Source of the DNA: Misgurnus anguillicaudatus
Taxonomy: Eukaryota; Chordata; Actinopteri; Cypriniformes; Cobitidae
NCBI RefSeq assembly: GCF_027580225.2
Contig: NC_073358.2
Location: 12,044,501-12,108,500 of the forward strand
Length of the DNA: 64,000 bases
Reading direction: 5' to 3'
Both the position numbers and the translations under genes were made by a program. Below, in pieces: positions 24,301 to 31,900 of the stretch. How positions within the stretch are numbered: position 1 is the first letter of the stretch; each line of letters begins with the position of its first letter. The notes under the pieces were generated by a model. It was not told where the DNA came from. It searched no databases and was given only the letters and a program-made list of their open reading frames with translations.

Positions 24301-26461
24301 TTATCCTACACCGCTGATAGACTTACCATCAGAGGCAACATGAGCTACCAATGCACGATTCAGCTTAAACTTTGGCTAATGATTGCTCTTTGACACCCGG
24401 TGCAATGACATTTTTACACGTATGTTGGGCAAAGCAACTAAACAGTGTTTTGCAGTGAATCATATTTAAACATTTTGAGTGAGTTTAGAAAACAAAAATC
24501 TTAGTGATGCTTGGTAAAAATGGTGTTGTCTGTTAAACAAAGATTAAACAGTTAGATACAAGAGCCAGTGCACCACACATTGGATCAAATTAGAAAGATA
24601 AACCTTTTAAGAAACATGGAATAGGCCTAGTAAAGAAAAGACCATGGTAATACCATGAAATGTTCTACCCAGTCTCACAGGGTTTCATGATATAATCACG
24701 TAATTTTGCGATTCTTTTTTCGTGATCGTACAACGAATTCCCGTTTTCTTGTGATTATCACGTGTTGGTTACTCAACTGCTTTTTCCTATTTTTAAACCA
24801 TTGTCACTCCGGTTTAGGGTTAGATTTGGTGCTTGGATTAGAATATCACTTTATATATTGGTTTATACTATTCACTGTAAAAAAAAATCAGTAGAAATTG
24901 CAGCTGGGTTGCCGGTAACTTACCGTAGATTTAAATTTATGTTATTACTGGCAACATTTTGTTCAAAGTTAAATAAACATTTAATATTTAAAAATCTTTG
25001 TCTTTACAGAGTAAAACTAAAAAAACAGCATCAAGCAAATCATTCTGGGAAACAAAATCTGAAGCAAAAAACAGAAAAAGGTTGATGATGAAATTTTGTT
25101 CCCAGAATGCTTTGCATGAGGCTGTCATTGTATAGTTTTATTCTGTAAAGATAAAGACTTGTTAATATTTAAAATCTATTTAACTTTGAACAAACTCTAG
25201 CCAGTAATTAACATAAATTTTAATCTACGGTAAATTACCGGCAACCCAGCTGCAATAACATTGTAATTTCTACTGATTTTTTTACAGTGTATAGCATGGT
25301 ATTTACAGTGGCACTTTTTGTAAATTTCCAGCCCAGTCTCACAAAATTTCGTTATATAGTCACATAATTATTTGATTCTTTTTTTCATGATCGTATAACG
25401 AATTCCTGTTTTTGTGTGATTATCACGTATTGGTTACTCAACTGTTTTGTCCTATTTTCTTACCATTGTCGCTTCAGTTTAGGGTTAGATTTACATAAAA
25501 TGTAAATCCCAACCCAAACTCAACTCTAACCCTAACGCCAGGCAACATATAAAAAAAAGAATCTACAGTACAGCAAATAATGTTTTAACCTTCTGACCTT
25601 CATATTAAAACTGTAACTCTTTGTAGGTGTAATATATAATTCAAATGGCAGTAATTGACATTTTCACAGTGCCATGTTACTACTTTTTGGTAGCTTTTGT
25701 AAAGGTATTGTGAAAGTAATCAATATTGAGTTCATTTTAGTATAATAGTAATAGTTAAATAGTTAAATATTATCTTTTTTATCAATTACCATTTTTTAAA
25801 GAATTTCAAACAGGAATGGCATAATTAAAGTAACATACATACTCATCCTAACACATTAACAGTTTACTCTGTAAACAGTGAAGTTTTTTAACAGTAACAC
25901 TTCACAATAAGGTTGTATTTATAAACAATTAGTTAATGTATTTGTTGTAATTAGTTAATGCATATGCTAACATGAACTAACAATGAACCATACTTATACA
26001 GCATTTATTCATCTTAGATTAGGTTAATTTCGGCATTTACTTATACATTTATAAAATCAAGCATTGTAATTGTTAACATTAATAAATTTACTAACAGTAA
26101 ACTAACATGAATAACTGTATTGACTTATGAACTGACAATAACAAGGATTAATACATGCTGAAAAACTATATTGTTCATTGTTTGCTCATGTCAGTTAATG
26201 CATTTACAATTTTTTACTAATACGACTTTATTGTAAAGTGTTATATTTTCAGCCTTAAGCAATTTTTAAATGTCAAAACATTTGTAAAAGTGTACATACC
26301 TGTCCCATGTTCACAAATCCATATTTTTCTGCAACAAGATTGGCAACATCAGGACCTCCTGTAATTTTAACCGCCCAATGGTTTGTATATAACCTTGTCT
26401 GGACATATTGAAGTCCAATCCCAAGAAAAAGTGCATATGGAAAAATAGCTGTAGGCATCAT
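2031..26461 (-). CDS. pcsk5: Proprotein convertase subtilisin/kexin type 5, long (B-type) form, 3' end missing
   Basis: Calcium-dependent serine endoprotease of the secretory pathway that cuts precursors after paired basic residues. Thirty-one coding exons join in phase with GT-AG boundaries and give 1,393 codons: signal peptide, propeptide, subtilisin-like catalytic domain, P/Homo-B domain, and a long furin-type Cys-rich region. Order, exon joins and residue patterns follow vertebrate PCSK5, including the long Cys-rich stretch that separates it from furin and matches the membrane-anchored B isoform. The membrane segment and cytoplasmic tail (roughly 450 residues in mammals) are off the left edge. 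PCSK6 (PACE4) is the nearest alternative but has a far shorter Cys-rich tail. Exon coordinates are given in the block entries. Which teleost duplicate this is (a or b) cannot be told. Confidence 0.96.
3884..4235. repeat. Dispersed MITE fragment in a pcsk5 intron
   Basis: Starts with AAAGGTCCAGTGTGTAATTT, a common fish non-autonomous DNA-element end, and runs to a region near AATCTCACCACTAAATGCTG. The matching far end was not found, so the copy looks truncated. It lies between exons 28 and 27. Confidence 0.5.
6483..7557. mobile_element. hAT-type non-autonomous element with long inverted repeats and 8-bp TSD
   Basis: The ends are GGTAGCACTTTATTTTACAG and its near-perfect inverse CTGTAAAATGAAGTGCTTCC, continuing as inverted repeats of more than 200 bp rich in GTACTTAC. 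The 8-bp sequence GAACTTTC lies directly on both sides (6475-6482 and 7558-7565), the target-site size of hAT transposases. No coding capacity. One unit of the 168-bp module expanded in the copy at 56631 is present around 7126-7290. It sits between pcsk5 exons 24 and 23. Confidence 0.88.
7732..12678 (-). CDS. pcsk5: pcsk5 exons 15-23: first half of the furin-type Cys-rich region
   Basis: Exons 12591-12678, 12311-12501, 12010-12094, 11819-11922, 10239-10371, 10038-10153, 8475-8577, 8086-8222 and 7732-7932. Each carries one or two repeats with the furin-like spacing CxxC...CxxC, beginning with [15 protein letters not shown] and continuing through [14 protein letters not shown] and [10 protein letters not shown]. 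Cysteine positions line up with vertebrate PCSK5. In this family the region tethers the enzyme to the cell surface and matrix through TIMPs and heparan sulphate proteoglycans. The donor of exon 15 (GTCAGC) is weak, but phase and homology support it. Confidence 0.93.
8611..9982. repeat. Composite foldback repeat in a pcsk5 intron
   Basis: Bases 8613-8762 form a strong hairpin: GCAATATCGCTC at one end and the inverse GAGCGATATTGC at the other, with a GC-rich loop. Next to it TTTATACAACAGTTC (about 8764) is mirrored by GAACTGTTGTATAATT (about 9966). No transposase frame was recognised in between. Lies between exons 21 and 20. Confidence 0.6.
10616..11334. repeat. Foldback element with a nested MITE
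   Basis: The outer arms are mirror images: one side has CACAACCCTGTATTACGAAAT and CACGTAATTTTGTGAG, the other the inverse. A second, shorter inverted repeat starting CACTGAAAAAAATGATTCAT is nested inside at 10997-11195. Non-coding, between pcsk5 exons 19 and 18. Confidence 0.65.
11533..11605 (-). other. Degraded tRNA-Ala-like sequence
   Basis: Read on the minus strand, GTTCCTGTAGCTCAATTGGT and the following AGAGC give an acceptor arm, D-arm and A-box like tRNA-Ala, and the anticodon loop TTAGCAT would read AGC. The anticodon stem (TTGAG with CATAA) is mismatched and the B-box is eroded. This is more likely a tRNA-derived SINE head or pseudogene than a working tRNA. Confidence 0.5.
12918..16745 (-). 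CDS. pcsk5: pcsk5 exons 11-14: P (Homo-B) domain
   Basis: Exons 16628-16745, 16277-16465, 15624-15760 and 12918-13025. They encode [14 protein letters not shown], then the beta-barrel P domain with [19 protein letters not shown] (note the RGD shared by furin-family P domains), [17 protein letters not shown], and finally [11 protein letters not shown]. The P domain stabilises the catalytic domain and sets its calcium and pH needs. Exon 14 continues into an acidic linker ([11 protein letters not shown]) and joins directly to the first Cys-rich exon, so the linker looks shorter than in mammalian PCSK5. The 2.6-kb intron between exons 13 and 14 carries the dead Tc1 element. Confidence 0.94.
13274..14268 (+). 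mobile_element. Tc1/mariner element, inactive, flanked by TA
   Basis: Inverted ends CAGTGAGGAAAATAAGTATT and the inverse ...CCTCACTG are each bordered by TA (13272-13273 and 14269-14270), the Tc1 target site. The transposase relic at 13598-13891 keeps the C-terminal part: [10 protein letters not shown] (second catalytic Asp) and [11 protein letters not shown], where the usual Asp-Leu-Asn-Pro stretch is altered. The N-terminal half with the DNA-binding domain is missing. It lies in the intron between pcsk5 exons 14 and 13. Confidence 0.9.
14915..15067. repeat. Short MITE with ACACTCTAAAAA ends
   Basis: ACACTCTAAAAAAATTTTTT at the left is mirrored by TTTTTAGAGTGT at the right. The inside consists of alternating CCCAACA / TAATTTTTAACCC motifs. 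A similar element lies at about 19368-19470. No coding content. Confidence 0.7.
15079..15571. repeat. Foldback repeat with CCCAGTCTCACGAAA-type ends
   Basis: The left arm (AGCCTCACGAAATGTCGTTA) and right arm (ATCACGAAACCTTGTGAGACTG, inverse) are mirror images. Both contain the internal motif pair TTAGGGTTAGATT / AATCTAACCC-like. Half copies of the same family are at 24664-24872 and 25330-25560. Confidence 0.65.
15874..16111. repeat. MITE with GGGCGGTTTCC ends, copy 1 of 3
   Basis: The left end GGGGCGGTTTCCAGGACAGG is mirrored by CCTGTCCGGGAAACTGCCC. Related copies lie at 32269-32472 and 44110-44323. It sits between pcsk5 exons 13 and 12. Confidence 0.7.
17014..17973. repeat. Foldback MITE split by a second element
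   Basis: Outer arms GATGCTAAACAGCACTAAAA and the inverse TTTTAGTGCTATTTAGCACC mark the host repeat. At 17215-17930 it is interrupted by a second repeat rich in GACTCGGTCTCGACTCGG-like words at both ends, with CCTATTGCA at both junctions. This is a clear nested insertion between pcsk5 exons 11 and 10. Confidence 0.6.
18137..23578 (-). CDS. pcsk5: pcsk5 exons 4-10: subtilisin-like catalytic domain
   Basis: Exons 23444-23578, 21452-21528, 20974-21062, 19676-19848, 19047-19259, 18637-18737 and 18137-18240. The catalytic triad and oxyanion residue are all present: Asp158 in SILDDGIER, His199 in KHGTRCAG, Asn300 in VWASGNGG, Ser373 in [19 protein letters not shown] in exon 7 is the usual convertase signature. 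The His codon neighbourhood is split between exons 5 and 6, with Lys198 formed across the join. Nothing suggests inactivation. The intron between exons 4 and 5 (21529-23443) is the longest here and holds two foldback repeats. Confidence 0.95.
18770..18984. repeat. MITE with ACACTCTTAGAA ends
   Basis: ACACTCTTAGAAAGGATGTG and the inverse TGTTGTTCTAAGAGTGT bound an AT-rich body of TGTGTTAA-type words. It lies between pcsk5 exons 9 and 8. Confidence 0.7.
19368..19470. repeat. Short MITE related to the one at 14915
   Basis: ACACTCTAAAAATTTTGGGG at the left and ...GTTTTTAGATTGTG at the right with CAACCCAGCGTTGGGTAAA inside. Flanking AAAACAAACAC and GTGTTTGTTTTGC are themselves mirror images, so it sits within a larger hairpin. 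Between pcsk5 exons 8 and 7. Confidence 0.5.
20041..20867. repeat. Foldback element with about 65-bp inverted ends
   Basis: ACAGACGCTAGGACACATTT continuing to GCAAAACTCTTCACACAG is mirrored at the right end by GTGTGAAGAGTTTTGCAAAA through CCTAGTGTCTGTAAAAACTG. The centre is AT-rich and non-coding. It fills most of the intron between pcsk5 exons 7 and 6. Confidence 0.75.
21827..22569. repeat. hAT-like foldback, copy 1
   Basis: GTGCTTTTCCATTGCATA followed by GTACCCCA at the left, and the inverse TGGGGTACTATGCAATGGAA at the right. A second copy of the family is at 53942-55196. Non-coding, in the intron between pcsk5 exons 5 and 4. A second, partial inverted repeat pair (GTGAAAAGTGAAGCC at about 22750, inverse at about 23152) follows in the same intron. 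Confidence 0.65.
23710..26461 (-). CDS. pcsk5: pcsk5 exons 1-3: signal peptide and propeptide
   Basis: Exons 26300-26461, 24071-24175 and 23710-23823, all phase 0. The start is ATG at 26461 with a second ATG next to it at 26458. The first about 22 residues ([12 protein letters not shown]...) form a hydrophobic signal peptide, followed by RLYTNHWAV, the conserved beginning of convertase propeptides. Exon 3 carries KVEWIQQQ and then the autocleavage site QKRTKR at residues 99-104, so the mature enzyme begins near residue 105. In this family the propeptide acts as an intramolecular chaperone and is cut off in the ER. The 5' untranslated region and promoter were not located with confidence. Confidence 0.93.
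24664..25560. repeat. Cluster of two half-foldbacks around a complete MITE
   Basis: 24664-24872 and 25330-25560 are partial copies of the 15079-type repeat. Between them 24873-25289 is a complete MITE: CACTGTAAAAAAAAATCAGT through an inner palindrome (TTGCCGGTAACTTACCG, inverse near 25225) to TTTTTTACAGTG. The same MITE occurs at 36107-36524. It lies in the first pcsk5 intron. Confidence 0.7.
25896..26242. repeat. MITE with AACACTTTACAATAAGG-type ends
   Basis: AACACTTCACAATAAGGTTG at the left and the inverse TTTATTGTAAAGTGTTA at the right, with repeated GTTAATGCAT/ACATGAACTAAC words. A degraded relative lies at about 42842-43145. Just downstream of pcsk5 exon 1. Confidence 0.65.
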
Positions 26462-27171
26462 CTTCAAATGGTTATGATCACCACTTTACACAGGACTTTA
26501 TCCGGATTCATCTGCCAACAGTCCTCATTAAAAAGTTCTTATTAAAAAGTGACTTGACATTTTCTGCAATACAATGTACCTAAAGACTTTTAAATTAGTT
26601 TCAATAGTTCCTGAGGGATCTAGGTTAACCGGGTGAGTTCTGCTCCACAGTGATGAGTCCACTACATTGCCTGTGACACATCGTCTCCAGTTACAGTCCT
26701 ATCAGTTTCTACAGGTGTACTGTGTGTTCTTTCAGCAAACAGGAAACACATGACATGACATAATTATTAACAAATAATAACTAATGGACCTAATACACAA
26801 ATATTATATCATAAATTACATGAATCCTTGATTACATAAATATGCATTACTTAAAGCATCCATTTTAGTAGTATTTGTATTTGAAGTATATTGAATTATT
26901 TGAAGATGTATCAAATCTTTTTCAGGATTTTTTAAAAGCGTAAAATATAAGATCTGGTGTTAAAATTATTGTTAACACATTATTTTAAGGTGTCTGCCAC
27001 GAAGGTCCGACGTCACTAGACCCTTTATTGGTGGGTTTTAGCCCCGGAAATTCCTGCACAGTTCCCCTAAAATTTGTGATTTATTATAGAATCTGTACAC
27101 AAATCATGATCATTTTAGTCCCATTTAAGGGCTGGATTTACTTAATGGGGCAAATTAGCGTGAGTGTGCAA

Positions 27172-28171
27172 TTGTGTCCTTAGTTCTGTGCAGGATCATT
27201 TTGTATTGTTCTCTTGTCCGTGTAGGTTCTAGTCAACCAATATATTGTCAAGTTTATTGTTATCTGTCTTAATATCATGTTTCATGTTGTGTACCCCCTC
27301 GTGGGTGTTTGTTTTGTGTTTTAAAATAAAGTATTTTCTGTTCTCTTAGTTTCTACACTGGCTGCCTTTTTCAGTCAAACCCTCGGCTTAGCCGCTGTCA
27401 TGTTTACCTCTGCTCATGGGATGGCAGAGCCCGCGCAGCCACAGCCGGAGCCCTCACAGCCGGAGCCCGCGCAGTCCACGCAGCCAAAGCCAGTGCACTC
27501 CACGCGGCGACAGCTGCGTCCTCGCCCCGCACCCCCTTGGACAATATTCTTTACCTCATGGACTTAAGTGTGTTTAGTTTTGTATTTTATCTTGTTTTTG
27601 GCACCTTTTGTTATGTTTTATTCTGATGTGCTCTTAGTCTTGTCATGTTAATTATCTGTCATGTTTTCTTGTCTTGTGTGTTCCCTTTTGGGACGCCAGG
27701 TGGCATCCCTTGAGGGAGGGGTACTGTCAGGACTTTGCCTTGAAGTCTTATGTTATATTTGTATTATGTCATGGTGGCAGGGTTCTGGCAGTCCCAGGCT
27801 TTATGTGGAGGCTCATGCCTTGTTTACTGTGGCATGTGCCTCCGGTGTCTTGTCTTTTGTCCCCGCCCCCTCGTTCTCCTGCTTATTAGTAATCATTGTT
27901 TTTCTCCCATCACCTGTTCCCACTCGTTATCTTGTTTGGTTTTATCTATTTAATGTTATTGTGTCCTTAGTTCTGTGCAGGGTCATTTTGTATTGTTCTC
28001 ATGTCCGTGGGGTTCTAGTCAACCAATATCTTGTCAAGTTTATTGTTATCGGTCTTAATATCGTGTTTCATGTTGTGTACCCGCTCATTTGTTTTGTGTT
28101 TTAAAATAAAGTATTTTCTGTTCTCCCCGACACCGTCTGCTATTGGGTTTATTTGTCCACTGTTCCTGACA
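27172..28171 (+). mobile_element. LTR retrotransposon remnant (probable Ty3/gypsy)
   Basis: The complete right LTR is 27725-28171, starting TGTCAGGACTTTGCC and ending GTTCCTGACA, preceded by a purine tract (GAGGGAGGGGTAC). Bases 27172-27344 repeat the distal LTR sequence and are the truncated left LTR. Between them a short frame from about 27400 encodes a Pro/Glu/Gln-rich stretch and stops near 27565. No pol domain remains. AATAAA-type signals occur in both LTR parts. It lies in the pcsk5/anxa1 spacer. Confidence 0.7.
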
Positions 28172-28655
28172 ATACTGTAACTAACAAAAAACACTACTGT
28201 ACTTACAAATTAATTTACAATATAAGTATTTAGTACTTACAGGCAAGTGTGGTTTGGTGACAGGTACTTATAGTGTACATATATGATAACTAATAATAAA
28301 CACTACTGTACTTACAAATGGTATATACATGGTAAAAGTCAAGTGTAGTACTTACAGGCAAGTGTGGTTTGGTGGCAGGTACTTATAGTGTACATATATG
28401 ATAACTAATAACAAACACTACTGTACTTACAAATTGTATATTCATGGTAAATGTGTAGTACTTACAGGCCAGTGTATGATGAAAGGCACTTATAGTGTAC
28501 GTTTATGATAACAAATAACAAACATTATTAATGTGCCATTTTTCTACTCTGTATCTTTGTAATTTATTGGTTAAACTCAAGCATTGAATATCGTACGCAT
28601 TAACTACTGTACATTCACTAGTAGGTTCATAGTAACCATTTGATGCTATGACAGT
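28172..28655. repeat. Partial copy of the hAT-type element seen at 6483
   Basis: Shares blocks such as ACACTACTGTACTTACAAAT, TAAGTATTTAGTACTTACAG and CATTCACTAGTA with the elements at 6483 and 56631, but has neither terminus nor target duplication. It abuts the LTR remnant directly. Confidence 0.7.
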
Positions 28656-28821
28656 ATGGAGCAAAAACTCTGAAGCACAGGAATCTTACATTGCTAAATC
28701 AATGGCACAAAAAAATTGGTAGTTCTAAAGTGAAAAGCATGTTCAACTATAGTATGTCAGGCCAAATAAAGAGTTAAAAAGTTAAAGTTAAAACACACAG
28801 ACTCTTGAGTGGTCAAATTAA

Positions 28822-28827
28822 TTTATT
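28822..28827 (-). terminator. Candidate poly(A) signal of anxa1 copy A
   Basis: AATAAA on the minus strand about 120 bases past the stop codon of copy A, a normal spacing for a short 3' UTR. No better signal lies nearer. Confidence 0.45.
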
Positions 28828-28944
28828 AGGCAAAGAAAGCAATACGCAATCACAATAATTGTTTACTTTAATAAACCACAGTGATTACACGGTCCTTGCG
28901 CAATTGCGATTAGGTGATGAAAAGATAGATAGAGTCATAGATGT

Positions 28945-31900
28945 TCATTGAGTGCCACAGAGTGCCAGGAGAATCTTCTCCAAATCTCCATTTGTTTCGC
29001 TCTGTAAAATCAAACACAGAATTAACATCAGCAACATTACGTGAACAACTGAAAAACTAAACAACACTTTAAAGTACATTTGTACATTTTCCTATATAAT
29101 GTTACCACACAAAGCCAAAGATTGTAAGTGGTTGCCAAATCATTGTGTTTCTATGGGTAGTCACTAAAATGCCACAATTCTCAATATCAATATAACGACC
29201 TCCACTGTCCAATACACGCATATGAATTGCAGTTTTTTTTCGGTTATGCGTCCAAATCCATCCGTTTTATTATCCCCTGCACATCTGTTTGTGTGTCTGG
29301 AAATCCACGTGCCATCTCCGTGAGTAAATATCAAGTTACTATGGACTACAGGCGGCTAACTATGTTTGTGATGCATTTGTGAATGGTATCTGGTACCTCC
29401 TCCCCTTTCAGTGGAGCGATCGGTGGCGATGCAGCTGTGTCCGGCCGCCGCTGGCATCCATCGGGTGCAAATCACACTGGCCTGCTGCCAAACTTTCATC
29501 CCATAGTCAGACCCGCCGTTTCTTTTGGCAAGTGTGCCCTAAGAACAGGTCTCCAGGCATGCTGTGGTATTCACAGATGCCTCTACCATGAGATGGGGTG
29601 CCACGTACAACGGGCATGCAGTATCAGAAGCGTGAATGGAAACCCAGGTGCATTACCACATTCATTGCCTCAAGATACATCAAGCGACAACGTCATCTGG
29701 CTCCAGTTGCATGTTGCAACTTGCCCGGGATCTCCTTTTGTGAAGTCAGAAGCATCTGAGGTCACTTTGTGCTATTCACATCCCAGGCACGCTCAATTAT
29801 GTGTCCACTGAATGGTTAAGAGCCAGACGTCCAGCTGATTTGAAGAGGGTTCGAGCCGGCACAGGTAGCTCTGTTTGTGTCCCCAAAGACCTCTCATTGC
29901 TACCTATTTTATTCTTTGACCAGGGAACACTCGGCACAGTTGCATTGGAACACAGCTGAAAAATACACGTTTCCTCCAGTGATCCTGCTCGCACAGACAT
30001 TTTGCAGGGGAAGATGGGGAGTGGGTCTAGTGGCACTTTACTGGCCCATCAGGACATGGTTCACAGAACTTGTGTTTCCCGCGACAGCCCCTCCCTGGCA
30101 GATTCCCCCAGAGGACGGACCTTCTTTCTCAGGAAGGGAGCACCATATGGCCCCCACATCCAGACCTTTGAAATCTCCATGTCTGGTCCTTAGATGGGAT
30201 GCGGAGGTTCTAAGTGGCTTACCCCAGCAGGTAGTGCACACGATCACTTCAGCGCCACCACCGTCCACGAGACATGCTTATGCTTTGAATTGAAAACTTG
30301 TTTGCTTGTTTGTCAAGTAGTGTTCTTCTAATTAAGAAGACCCCCAGAAACCCAACACTAAAGTATACTTTGCTGCTATATCCATATGCAGTAAAACCCT
30401 TTGTGGTTATTCCACATCGATGTGACATCGAAGTGACCGCCTGAAAGGGTACATCTCAGTTACATATGTAACCTGTGTTTCCTGGGGAAAGGAAACAAAG
30501 AGTTCTCGTCCCATTGCCACAGTTGCTGATGCAAAAACTTCATGCCAATGTTCATTGTCTCTTTCTAGATTGGTCTCTAAGTGAGTTCCCAATTTGTCGG
30601 TCATCGACTTTGCATCTCCATTCTCTTCCTTCAGGGAACGAGGGTTATATCCATAACTGAGACGTTTTGCTGATGAAGCGGAAGAAAAAAAGTGCTGTAG
30701 AAGCAAAGCTCACCTGCGAAGACAATTACTTTTTAAGCACACGATGACCGAGATCATGATGTGCAAAACAGGTAACACTGACATGAAAACTCAATGTACA
30801 AATTAATTTTTATGTGAGTTGATATTGATTTAGTCAAATTGTGTTATTAATTTGACATTGCTTGTCCCCGTTTATACTTCTGGTATAAAACGCTTCTATA
30901 GTGCATAGTGGAAGTGCATAATATATAGAATGTGATTTATTTACTTAGCAGAACATCTACGCTGTCAGAAATAAAGGTAAAAAAGCTGTCACTGGGACAG
31001 TACCCTTTAAAAAGCTCCTAATATGTACCTTTGAGGTACTAATATGCACCCTTTAGGGGTACTGTAAGGGTTTTTGTCTTGTGTTCTGTTTGTTTTTGTT
31101 ATTAGGACTTTTATTTTGACACCCTGTTCTGTTCCGGCTTTTATTTTGAAATCATGCCATGTCACATTTCACTTCCTGTTTGTTTGGTATAAAGCCACTT
31201 CCTTTTGATCAAATCAGGGCTGAGTATTGTATTTATGTTAGCCTACCTAGCTTTCCACCTGTTATCCTGTATCCTGTTTCCTGTTCTGTGTTTGCCTGTT
31301 TTTGACCCATGTCTGTTGTTTTAGATATTGTTTGTTTGCTGCCTGCCCTGACCTATTTCCTGATATATGGATTACTCTGTTGGATTGCCCTTTTTGGATG
31401 TGTTTGCCTGTCCCTTGTGGATTTGACAATAAACCTTCTTTGCACATGGATTCTACTCTCCTTTGCTTTGTTTAAAGCAGCCCACATTACAGGTACTTTT
31501 TAAATGGTACTGCTCTAGTGACAGATTATTTCTGAAAGTGTACCAAAAAATCTTTGCAAAATTGAATTTATTTTGATTTGATGTTCACCATAGTGTAGTT
31601 GGCCTACTGTAGGTTTAAGACATAGTGACTCACTTGAATCTGTTCCTGAAGGGTTTTGCCGTAATGCTTCTTGTACTCTTCGATGATTTTTAGTAGATCA
31701 ATTTCGGAACGACTCACAATGATTCGAGTCAGTGTGTCAGTGTTAGTTCCCATTCCCTTAAACAAACAGGACATAATACAAAGTAATTAAACAGATTTAC
31801 TGGAGGTGCTTTCCTAAGCAACTAGCAACTTGCCTGCCTATACAACACCCGCCAGTTAAATATATTTGATGTGTAGAATGGATTTTGGGCATATTTTTGG

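Noticed and set aside
27661..28104. 147-codon frame on the plus strand
   Set aside because: Lies inside the LTR of the 27172-28171 element; hydrophobic low-complexity content typical of T-rich LTR DNA.
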